DNA of 64,000 nucleotides from Synechococcus sp. CCY 0621 (GTDB lineage Bacteria; Cyanobacteriota; Cyanobacteriia; PCC-6307; Cyanobiaceae), in contig NZ_JAFKRH010000040.1 of the NCBI RefSeq assembly GCF_019038465.1, positions 1 to 64,000 of the forward strand. Reading direction: 5' to 3'. Shown one piece after another: positions 25,891-33,358 of the stretch; within the stretch, counting starts at the first letter, position 1; each line of letters opens with the position of its first letter. A program made the translations under genes and the position numbers. The notes under the pieces are model-generated. The model made no database searches, had not been told where the DNA came from, and saw nothing but the letters and a program-made list of their open reading frames with translations.

Positions 25891-27234
25891 ATGCAGAGCA
25901 GGAAGCGCAAAACGATGCTTTTCTCTGCCATCGGCAACCGGCTCGGCTATCTGCTGGCAGGGACAAGTTTCCTCTACATTTTATTCTCCCTGATTGTTTA
26001 TGCCATTCCTTCCCTTCAGGACTGGCAACCCCTGGCCTTTGTACCCATCCGGCTGTTCTCCAAGGTCACTCCACCCTTCGCGGACCTGGCCATGCTCACC
26101 CACAGCGCCCGCTGTGACGGCAGCCTGAGCGATCTCTTCGACGGCAGGGTGAACTGCGATCCCTATGGACGCCTGTTCACCTATCCACCGATGGCCCTGT
26201 GGATGTTCAGTGCCCTTGGCCTGTCGAGCGCCAGCCTGGGGTGGTTGGGAGTGGCCATGGGAGCAAGCGTGGCCCTGCTCACCGGCGTCTTTTTCTTCGC
26301 CTTGATCCCCTCGGCCGCCGTGGCAGGGTTTCTGCTGGCCCTGGCCTATTTGTCGCTGCCATTCCAACTGACCCTGGAGCGTGCCAACAACGATCAGATC
26401 GTCTATCTGCTGCTTTGCCTGCTCGCCCTGGCGATGGCGCGTGGGACGGGGCGTTCGGCCGCCGCCGGGGCTGCCCTGGCCTTTGTGGCCGTGGCCACCA
26501 AGCTCCTCCCCATCTTCGGGATCTTCGCCACTCAGCTGCTGCCTCCAGGGTGGGAATCACGGGGGAGGCTCCAGCTGCGGCACCTCCGCTGGGCCCTGGT
26601 GGGAGGGGTGGCCGGCCTGTCCCTGGTCGTGCCCTGGCTCGGCCCGATTCTGCGGAACTCTCCAGTTGCCACGGGGGGGATCCTCAGCCATGGACTGATG
26701 GCCCATCAGATCTGTTACGACTGGATGGCCGACTTTCATCTGTCGAAGAGCCTGTCCAGGCTCCTGGCCTTCAGTTGCCTGGGGATCAAGCTGATGTTCC
26801 TTCTGCTGGGGTTCGTTGGCGTCTGGCGGCAGGCGGTTCACCACAGCCTGCGCTCCTTGCTGTTCTCGCCAGCCAACCGGCTCCATCCTCAGCTGATCGC
26901 CGTGACCATCAGCCTGTTCACGGGCACCTGGGTGGGGACTTACCTGTTCACCAAGTCCTACGACTACAAATTCATCTTCCTGTTGCCCGTCCTTGCGTTC
27001 ACCGGAGCCCTCCTTTGCCGAGGTGCCACCGGCAAGGGTCATCGCTTCTGGATCACCCTGATTCTGGTGCCGATGCTGCTCGCATGGTTCACCCCATACC
27101 TAACGATCAGCTTCAGCCAGCCCATGGGACTTTCGTTGGAGCTCGTCAATGACTTCGTACTGATTCCAGTTCTGGCGGGCGCCCTCCTCGCCACCATCAT
27201 CAGTTTCCGATCCGCCCTGCGGGCGATCCCCTGA
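25891..27234 (+). CDS. GT87/DUF2029-like polytopic glycosyltransferase
   Basis: 447 residues with about ten membrane helices. The loop after the first helix has FADLAMLTHSARCDGSL and CDPYGRLFTYPP, followed by LTLERANNDQIVYLLLCLLA; the YPP and ERxNxD elements resemble polyprenol-phosphate mannosyltransferases of the DUF2029/GT87 type, which act on the periplasmic side. Base composition is somewhat less GC-rich than its neighbours. A palindrome lies upstream. The donor and acceptor are unknown, and another GT-C fold family member cannot be excluded. Confidence 0.72.
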   Translation: MQSRKRKTMLFSAIGNRLGYLLAGTSFLYILFSLIVYAIPSLQDWQPLAFVPIRLFSKVTPPFADLAMLTHSARCDGSLSDLFDGRVNCDPYGRLFTYPPMALWMFSALGLSSASLGWLGVAMGASVALLTGVFFFALIPSAAVAGFLLALAYLSLPFQLTLERANNDQIVYLLLCLLALAMARGTGRSAAAGAALAFVAVATKLLPIFGIFATQLLPPGWESRGRLQLRHLRWALVGGVAGLSLVVPWLGPILRNSPVATGGILSHGLMAHQICYDWMADFHLSKSLSRLLAFSCLGIKLMFLLLGFVGVWRQAVHHSLRSLLFSPANRLHPQLIAVTISLFTGTWVGTYLFTKSYDYKFIFLLPVLAFTGALLCRGATGKGHRFWITLILVPMLLAWFTPYLTISFSQPMGLSLELVNDFVLIPVLAGALLATIISFRSALRAIP

Positions 27235-27320
27235 GACCGAAGGATCAATAAGAGCTGTGTCACCCACTCGCGCAGGCGACGTCGCTCGCCTTAGCACCTT
27301 GGGCAATCACCCCCCGCGCG

Positions 27321-28892
27321 ATGGGCTTTTTCGTCCGGCTCACCGACGCCATCGCCGCCCGTCAGTCGCTTCTGGTCACCGGCCTCGATCCCAACCCGGA
27401 GATGCTGCAGGCCTGGGCCCACCGCCGGGGCATGGGGGGTCGCTCGTTTCTTTCCCAGGCGCGTTACTGGATCAAGGCGGTGGTGGAGGCCACCGCCGAC
27501 CACGTCTGCGCCTACAAACCCAGCCTCGGCTTCTACCAGGCCCTCGGCCCCGTCGGACTGGAGCTGCTGCGAGAGGTGCGGGAACTGGTGCCCCTCGACA
27601 TCCCCCTGATCATCGATGCCAAGCACGGGGACCTGAACAGTTCCTCGGCCCTGGCCCATTACCTGTTCCGCGAGCTCGGTGCCGACGGCGTCACCCTGTC
27701 GCCCCTGGCTGGCCAGGACATCGCCGCCCCCTTCCTGCTCTATCCGGAAAAGGCGGTGGTGATCACCTGCCACAGCTCCAATGCCGCCGCCAGGGTGCTG
27801 CAGCACCACCCCAATGAGGACGACCCCCTCTACCTGCGCATCGTGCGGGAGTGCCAGCTCTGGGCCACCCCCGACCAGCTGCTGCTGGAGGTGGGCACCA
27901 GTGACCCCGCCATCCTGGCTCGCGTGCGCCAGGAGGCGCCCGAGCGCTTCCTGATCCTGCGCAGCCTCTGGGGCGAGGAGGACCGGCTGGATGCCCTGCT
28001 GGAGGCCGGACTGAGCCCATCGGCCGACGGCCTGTTGATGCCCCTGCCCCAGAACCTGCTGGTGGAGGACGACATCGCCGAGCGATCGGCCGCCCTCAAG
28101 CAGCGCATCAGCCAGCGGCGCGACCGCTGGCTGGAGAAGCGGGTTCGGGACCAGAGCGATGTCTGCAGCCTGTGGCTGCCGGGGCGACAGCCGGAGGGCG
28201 GGGCTGGGCTCGCTGCGACCACGCATGGTGATGGCGACAGCGGTGGGGCCGGGGATCCCCTGGCCAGCCTGATCGTCGACCTGTTCGATATCGGCTGCCT
28301 GCTGTTCGGCGACTACGTGCAGGCCTCCGGGGCCGTCTTCAACTATTACGTGGATCTGCGCCAGATCATCTCCGATCCCAACCTCTTCCACCGGGTGTTG
28401 CATGCCTACGCCGGCCAGCTCGGGGAGCTGGTCTTCGACCGCATCGCCGGCATTCCCTACGGCTCCCTGCCCACCGCCACCGGGCTGTCGTTGCAGCTTC
28501 ACAAGCCCCTGCTCTACCCCCGCAAGGAGGTGAAGGCCCACGGGGCCCGCCGCCTGATCGAAGGGGACTTCGAGGAGGGCGACCGGGTGGTGGTGGTGGA
28601 CGACATCCTGATCACCGGAACCAGCGTCCTTGAGGGCATTGCCAAGCTGGAAAGTTCCGGCCTGGAGGTGGAGGACGTGGTGGTGTTCATCGACCACGGC
28701 GGCCAGGCGGACACCAGCGCCCGCCAGCGGCTCGCCAAGGGGGGCTATCGCTGCCATGCCGTTCTCGACATTCCGCGCATCACGGGGGTGCTGCATGCGG
28801 CCGGACGCCTCAGCGACGAGCAGGCCGCGACCCTCGGTTACGCGCCGCCGGCGCGGGCCCTGGGCGTCGAGGGGATGCTGGCCAGCTCGTAG
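27321..28892 (+). CDS. pyrFE: Bifunctional orotidine-5'-phosphate decarboxylase / orotate phosphoribosyltransferase (PyrF-PyrE fusion)
   Basis: 523 residues. The N-terminal two thirds are OMP decarboxylase type 2 (LLVTGLDPNPEML; catalytic IIDAKHGDLNSS near residue 100; GVTLSPLAG). A Gly/Gln/Thr-rich linker near residue 290 leads to an orotate phosphoribosyltransferase domain with the PRPP motif VVVVDDILITGTS near residue 425. The fusion does the last two steps of UMP synthesis in one chain, with opposite domain order to eukaryotic UMPS (PyrE-PyrF). Fusions of this order are known in cyanobacteria. Confidence 0.92.
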   Translation: MGFFVRLTDAIAARQSLLVTGLDPNPEMLQAWAHRRGMGGRSFLSQARYWIKAVVEATADHVCAYKPSLGFYQALGPVGLELLREVRELVPLDIPLIIDAKHGDLNSSSALAHYLFRELGADGVTLSPLAGQDIAAPFLLYPEKAVVITCHSSNAAARVLQHHPNEDDPLYLRIVRECQLWATPDQLLLEVGTSDPAILARVRQEAPERFLILRSLWGEEDRLDALLEAGLSPSADGLLMPLPQNLLVEDDIAERSAALKQRISQRRDRWLEKRVRDQSDVCSLWLPGRQPEGGAGLAATTHGDGDSGGAGDPLASLIVDLFDIGCLLFGDYVQASGAVFNYYVDLRQIISDPNLFHRVLHAYAGQLGELVFDRIAGIPYGSLPTATGLSLQLHKPLLYPRKEVKAHGARRLIEGDFEEGDRVVVVDDILITGTSVLEGIAKLESSGLEVEDVVVFIDHGGQADTSARQRLAKGGYRCHAVLDIPRITGVLHAAGRLSDEQAATLGYAPPARALGVEGMLASS

Positions 28893-28935
28893 AGTGGACT
28901 GGCGCCCCTGAAAAACCCGGGTGCCCCCTTCCGCC

Positions 28936-29157
28936 ATGCCCCAGGTCCAGGGTCAGCCCCCCACGATCGGCGAGCTTGAGGCGAAATATTCCCTTTACTG
29001 CAAGGCGATGCGGCTGCTGCTCAAGGAGGGCCGCACCATGGAAGCCATTCAGAAGACAGTCTGCTGGAGCCGGCTGGAGCAGCTCCACATCTGCCTCCCC
29101 AGCCGCTACAAGTCCCCCGACTACCTCTACGCCGTGCTCAAACGCGACCTGCGCTGA
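28936..29157 (+). CDS. Small cyanobacterial hypothetical protein (73 aa)
   Basis: About 73 residues, all-helical by eye: TIGELEAKYSLYCKAMRLLL, MEAIQKTVCWSRLEQLHICL and a Tyr-rich tail (KSPDYLYAVL). I recognise it as the type of short conserved protein common in picocyanobacteria but cannot name a function. The start is ATG 28936 rather than GTG 28921. It sits 43 bp after pyrFE on the same strand and could be co-transcribed with it. Confidence 0.65.
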   Translation: MPQVQGQPPTIGELEAKYSLYCKAMRLLLKEGRTMEAIQKTVCWSRLEQLHICLPSRYKSPDYLYAVLKRDLR

Positions 29158-29223
29158 TCACAGGTCGCCTGATTCGCCTGCCAGGATTATCGGGCGCAAA
29201 GGGTCGGTGCCCGCCACGATTCT

Positions 29224-32200
29224 GTGAAGTCGATCTCCGATCCGTTCCTGCGTCGGCCCGTGCTGACGCTGGTGCTTAGCCTTCTGGTGGTTCTCGCGGG
29301 CCTGATCAGCCTGCCGGGGCTGAAGGTGGAGAACCTTCCCCCGATCGCGCCTGGGCGGGTTTCGGTGAGCGCCAGCTACCCCGGCGCCAGCCCCGAGGTG
29401 GTGGAGCAAGGGGTCACCACCCTGCTCGAGAAGCAGTTCAACGGCCTGGAACGGCTGGATTCGATCCGCTCCACCAGTTCGGCCAACGGCAGCAGCATCT
29501 CCCTCGGTTTTGAAGGGGGCAACCCCGAGATCAACCAGATCAACACCCAGAACGAGGCGGCGGTGGTGAGCCGCCAGCTTCCTGCCCAGGTCGCCCGCTT
29601 CGGCGTCCAGGTGCGGCGCACCTCCGACGACCTGCTGATGGTGCTGAGCTTCAGCGCCAGCCGCGACCGCTACGACGCCACCTTCCTGAGCGGCTGGGTG
29701 GATCAGGTGGTCCGCGACCGGCTGCAACGGGTTCCCGGTGTAGGGGAGGTGCGGCTGTTCGGTGGCAGTTCACTGGCCTTCCGGCTGTGGCTGGATCCGC
29801 TGCGCCTGGAGGAACGCGATCTGACCATCAGTGAGGTGCGGGACGCCCTCGAGGAGCAGAACGTGCTGGCCGCCCTCGGCCAGGCCGGCGTCGCCCCCTC
29901 CCCCGACGACCAACTGGTCACCCTGCCCCTGCGCATGGAGGGTCGCCTGCGCACCGCCCAGGAGTTCGAGAGCCTGGTGGTCGACCGCAGCGCCAACGGT
30001 GGGGTCACCCTGCTGAAGGATGTGGGCCGGGTGAGCCTGGGCAGCGAGAACTACGAATCGATCGCCACCGACCTCAACGGCAAGAGCGCCGTGGCGGTGG
30101 GGATCTTCCAGCGGGACGGCAGCAACGCCCTGGAGGTGAACCAGGGGGTGAACGAGGCCCTCGCGGAACTGGGCTCCAGCTTTCCCCCCGGGGTGGATCT
30201 GCAGGTGATCGTCGACGAAGCGGCCTCGATCCGCACCAGCATCGACCGCACCACGGCGAGCCTGCGGGAGGCCGTGCTGCTGGTGTTTCTGGTGCTGTTG
30301 CTGGGGCTGGGCAACAGTCGTCTGGCCCTGATCAGCGCCTCGGCGGTGCCCGTGGCTCTGATCGGATCCCTGGTTGTGCTGCGCTTCAGCGGCGACTCGA
30401 TCAACACCCTCACCCTGTTCGGCATGGTGCTGGCCAGCGGCCTGGTGGTGGACGACGCGATCGTGGTCAGCGAGGACATCGGCCGACGCCTGGAGAATGG
30501 CCGCCCACCGCTGGAGGCTGCCCGCGAAGCGATGGCCGAGCTGGGAGGGGCGGTGATCGCCACCTCCCTGGTGCTGATCGTGGTGTTCCTGCCGGTGCTC
30601 ACCCTGCAGGGCAGCCTGGGGCGCCTCTATGCCCCGATCGCCCTGACGATCGGCGGCACCATCGTGTTCTCCACCTTCAACGCCCTCACCTTCACCCCGG
30701 TGGCCGCCAGCCGGCTGCTCCATGCCGAGCGCCGGGAGCCGGGCTGGCTGCTGCGCTGGATCGACCCCACGCGGCGGGCCCTGGAGCGGCTGGAAGGCCC
30801 CTACGACCGGCTGCTGACCCGTGTGCTCCGCTGGCGGCGACGGGTGGTGGCTGGCCTGCTGCTGGGTCTGCTGCTCACGGGGTTGGCGCTGCAGCAACGG
30901 CCGACGGCCTTCATTCCCCAGGAGGACAGCGGCCAGCTGAGGGGGGTGGTGCTGCTTCAGGACGGCATCGCCCTGCCCCGCACCCAGGCGGTGATGGAGC
31001 AGGTGCGCGCGGTGGTGGCCGAGGAACCCCTGATGCGGTTCGCCAACTTCTACGCCGGGCGTTCCTTCGGTGACAGCTCCCCCAACAAGGGGATCTTCTT
31101 CCTGCGGCTGCGGCCGATCGAGGAACGGGTCGGCGCCGACCAGAGTGCGGCCGCCGTGGCCGAACGGCTCAACAAACGCCTGCGCCAGACGATCACCGAC
31201 GCCACGGTGATCGTCAGCGAATCCCCCACAGTGCGTGGCTTCAGCAGTGAGAGCGGGCTGGAGTTCGACCTGCTCGACACCAGTGGTGGCCGCCTGAGCC
31301 TGGGGGAGTTCCAGCAGGAGACAGAGGCCTTCATCGCGGCGGCCCGGGACACCGGCGCCTTTGAGCAGGTGGGCACCCGCTTCAGTGCCGACGCCCCCCT
31401 GCTGCGCCTGATTCCCGACCGGCTGCGCATGGCCTCGCTCCAGGTGGACCTCGATGAGCTGGTCAGCGTGCTCGGAGCCAGCTTCGGCAGCGAGTACGTC
31501 AACGACAGCTTCGAAGGGGACCAGGTGCGCAAGGTGATCCTCCAGCTGGACGGCGAAGCCCGGCGGGACGCCGATGACGTGCTGGCCCTGCAGGTGCGCA
31601 ACCGGGATGGCCAACTGATCCCTGTGGCCCAGATCGTGCGGGTGGAGACGGGCACCGGCCCCACGACGATCAACCACACCCGGCTGGTGCGCTCGATCAG
31701 CATCCGGGCCGAACCCGCCCAGGGGGTCAGCAGCGGCCAGGCCATCACCCTGCTGGAGCAGCTGCAGCGGGACAGGGCCAGCACCGCCACCGACCTGGAG
31801 TGGGCGGGCCTGGCCCGGGAGGAGGCCAGGGCCGGTGGCGGCAATCTGCAGGTCTTCGCCCTGGCGGTGCTGGTGATGTTCCTGGTGCTGGCCGGTCTCT
31901 ACGAGAACTTCGCCGATCCCCTCATCATCCTGGCGACGGTGCCGATGGGGGTGCTCGGCGGGGTGCTGGGTCTGGCGCTGCGGGGCCTGCCCCTGGATGT
32001 GTACGGCCAGATGGGCCTGCTTGTGCTGGTGAGCCTGGCGGCGAAGAACGCGATCCTGATCGTCGAATTCGCCAACCAACGTCTGGCCGAGGGGATGCCC
32101 CTCGACGAGGCCGTCCACGGCGCCGCCGTCGCCCGCCTGCGGCCGATCCTGCTCACCGCCTTTTCCTCCCTGGCCGGCTTCCTCCCCCTGCTGTTCGCCA

Positions 32201-32361
32201 CCGGTGCCGGGGCCGCCAGCCGCACCAGCATCGGCACGGTGGTGTTCTTCGGCCTCCTGGTGGCCACGGGGCTGACCCTTTTCCTGGTGCCCACCCTCTA
32301 CCGGATCGTGAAGGGATGGGAGCTCAGCCTGGGAGCGGGCCGCCGGGGGGAACCGGCCTAG
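29224..32361 (+). CDS. RND-family efflux transporter (AcrB/HAE1-like), without adjacent membrane-fusion gene
   Basis: 1045 residues, standard for an inner-membrane RND pump. The N-terminus has the first helix and the repeated periplasmic porter domains. The proton-relay residues are present: Asp-Asp in VVDDAIVVSED near residue 409 and Lys in SLAAKNAILIVEF near residue 940. Drug or solvent efflux in a tripartite complex is the family role. No membrane-fusion protein or outer-membrane factor flanks it, so partners must be elsewhere. The start is GTG 29224. The stop overlaps the convergent TraB gene by 4 bp. Confidence 0.95.
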   Translation: MKSISDPFLRRPVLTLVLSLLVVLAGLISLPGLKVENLPPIAPGRVSVSASYPGASPEVVEQGVTTLLEKQFNGLERLDSIRSTSSANGSSISLGFEGGNPEINQINTQNEAAVVSRQLPAQVARFGVQVRRTSDDLLMVLSFSASRDRYDATFLSGWVDQVVRDRLQRVPGVGEVRLFGGSSLAFRLWLDPLRLEERDLTISEVRDALEEQNVLAALGQAGVAPSPDDQLVTLPLRMEGRLRTAQEFESLVVDRSANGGVTLLKDVGRVSLGSENYESIATDLNGKSAVAVGIFQRDGSNALEVNQGVNEALAELGSSFPPGVDLQVIVDEAASIRTSIDRTTASLREAVLLVFLVLLLGLGNSRLALISASAVPVALIGSLVVLRFSGDSINTLTLFGMVLASGLVVDDAIVVSEDIGRRLENGRPPLEAAREAMAELGGAVIATSLVLIVVFLPVLTLQGSLGRLYAPIALTIGGTIVFSTFNALTFTPVAASRLLHAERREPGWLLRWIDPTRRALERLEGPYDRLLTRVLRWRRRVVAGLLLGLLLTGLALQQRPTAFIPQEDSGQLRGVVLLQDGIALPRTQAVMEQVRAVVAEEPLMRFANFYAGRSFGDSSPNKGIFFLRLRPIEERVGADQSAAAVAERLNKRLRQTITDATVIVSESPTVRGFSSESGLEFDLLDTSGGRLSLGEFQQETEAFIAAARDTGAFEQVGTRFSADAPLLRLIPDRLRMASLQVDLDELVSVLGASFGSEYVNDSFEGDQVRKVILQLDGEARRDADDVLALQVRNRDGQLIPVAQIVRVETGTGPTTINHTRLVRSISIRAEPAQGVSSGQAITLLEQLQRDRASTATDLEWAGLAREEARAGGGNLQVFALAVLVMFLVLAGLYENFADPLIILATVPMGVLGGVLGLALRGLPLDVYGQMGLLVLVSLAAKNAILIVEFANQRLAEGMPLDEAVHGAAVARLRPILLTAFSSLAGFLPLLFATGAGAASRTSIGTVVFFGLLVATGLTLFLVPTLYRIVKGWELSLGAGRRGEPA

Positions 32362-33263
32362 GGATCGGGCCGCCAGGCCCCAGCCACGAACCGCTCAGGC
32401 TTCAGCCCCTGCGTCCTGAGCAGGGCGATCAGCCCCTGCTCCCCCAGCAGGTGCATCAGACCCACCACCACCAGCGTGTCGTCGGGGCGTCGCAGCAGCT
32501 CCCTTACAGGAGCCACCCAGGCCCGGTTGCGCCTGACCACCAGGCGCTGGTGCAGTTCGGGGCGCTGGCGGTAGTCCCCTAGCAGCAGGGCATCGAGCCC
32601 GGCCAGGTCGCCGGCCCGCCAGGCGCCCTCCAGGGCCTCAAGCCTCGGCCCGACGCTGTCCAGTTCCTTCAGGGTGACCTCCAGCAACTGCAGCTGGTCC
32701 GCCCGGCTCAGCCCATCGAACAACGCGAGTTGCTGGGCCGGGGTCTCCAGTCCGTCGATGGGCTTGCGGTCGGCGGCAGCCCTGGCCTGGAGCTGGCCCT
32801 CGACGCCGCTGTCCGGGGAGTAGCCCCGCTGCAGAAACTCGGTGGAGGCGAGCAGCAGGGCCACGGCCCAGGGCTCGAAGCGATCGATCGCTGCCTCCGG
32901 TAACCCCAGGCCCTGCAGCCGCGGCTGCAGGGCCCGCCAGGACGCCGGCGGCAGGCCGTCGCGCAGCGAATGGCCCTGGGAATCCATGGCCCGCCCCAGC
33001 AGCTCGCCGGCCAGGTCCGCCGGACTGATGGCGTCCATGTCGAGCTCCATCACCAGCCGCTCCGCCTCCCGGTAGGCCTGGCCATAGGACGGGGGCAGGG
33101 TGGCCCGGTCGCGGCGCAGCTGGTGCAGGGAGCCGGCGATGAACACCGTTCCGGCGCCATCGCGCAGCCGCCACAGGGTGCCGACCTCGGCAGCCGCCGC
33201 GGGAAGGGCGACCAGCCACAGGGCCAGCACAGCCAGGGAGCGGTGCAGCACCAGCGCTCGCAT
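32358..33263 (-). CDS. TraB/GumN-family protein, exported
   Basis: About 301 residues. A signal peptide occupies residues 1-25 (VLHRSLAVLALWLVALPAAAA). The family core includes AGSLHQLR (the GxxH motif), then ERLVMELDMDA and the C-terminal VVGLMHLLGEQGLIALL (second G-x-x-H). TraB/GumN proteins have an erythromycin-esterase/EreA-like or metalloprotease-like fold; their substrates are mostly unknown. I took the ATG at 33263. It converges on the RND gene and is divergent from the P-type ATPase (95 bp). Confidence 0.85.
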   Translation of the reverse strand: MRALVLHRSLAVLALWLVALPAAAAEVGTLWRLRDGAGTVFIAGSLHQLRRDRATLPPSYGQAYREAERLVMELDMDAISPADLAGELLGRAMDSQGHSLRDGLPPASWRALQPRLQGLGLPEAAIDRFEPWAVALLLASTEFLQRGYSPDSGVEGQLQARAAADRKPIDGLETPAQQLALFDGLSRADQLQLLEVTLKELDSVGPRLEALEGAWRAGDLAGLDALLLGDYRQRPELHQRLVVRRNRAWVAPVRELLRRPDDTLVVVGLMHLLGEQGLIALLRTQGLKPERFVAGAWRPDP

Positions 33264-33358
33264 GGGCTGCAGCATCAACAACGTCCCGCGGACGCTAGCG
33301 ACAGCGCTTCACGGCTCCGGAAGCTGGTCATGCTGACCGTGGCCCCCGCTGCCGATCC

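Noticed and set aside
28901-28927. Weak hairpin GGCGCCC/GGGTGCC after pyrFE
   Set aside because: Contains a G-U pair, a long loop and no U-tract; not convincing as terminator.
29770-32118. A 782-codon minus-strand frame opposite the RND gene
   Set aside because: Shadow of a fully recognised transporter.
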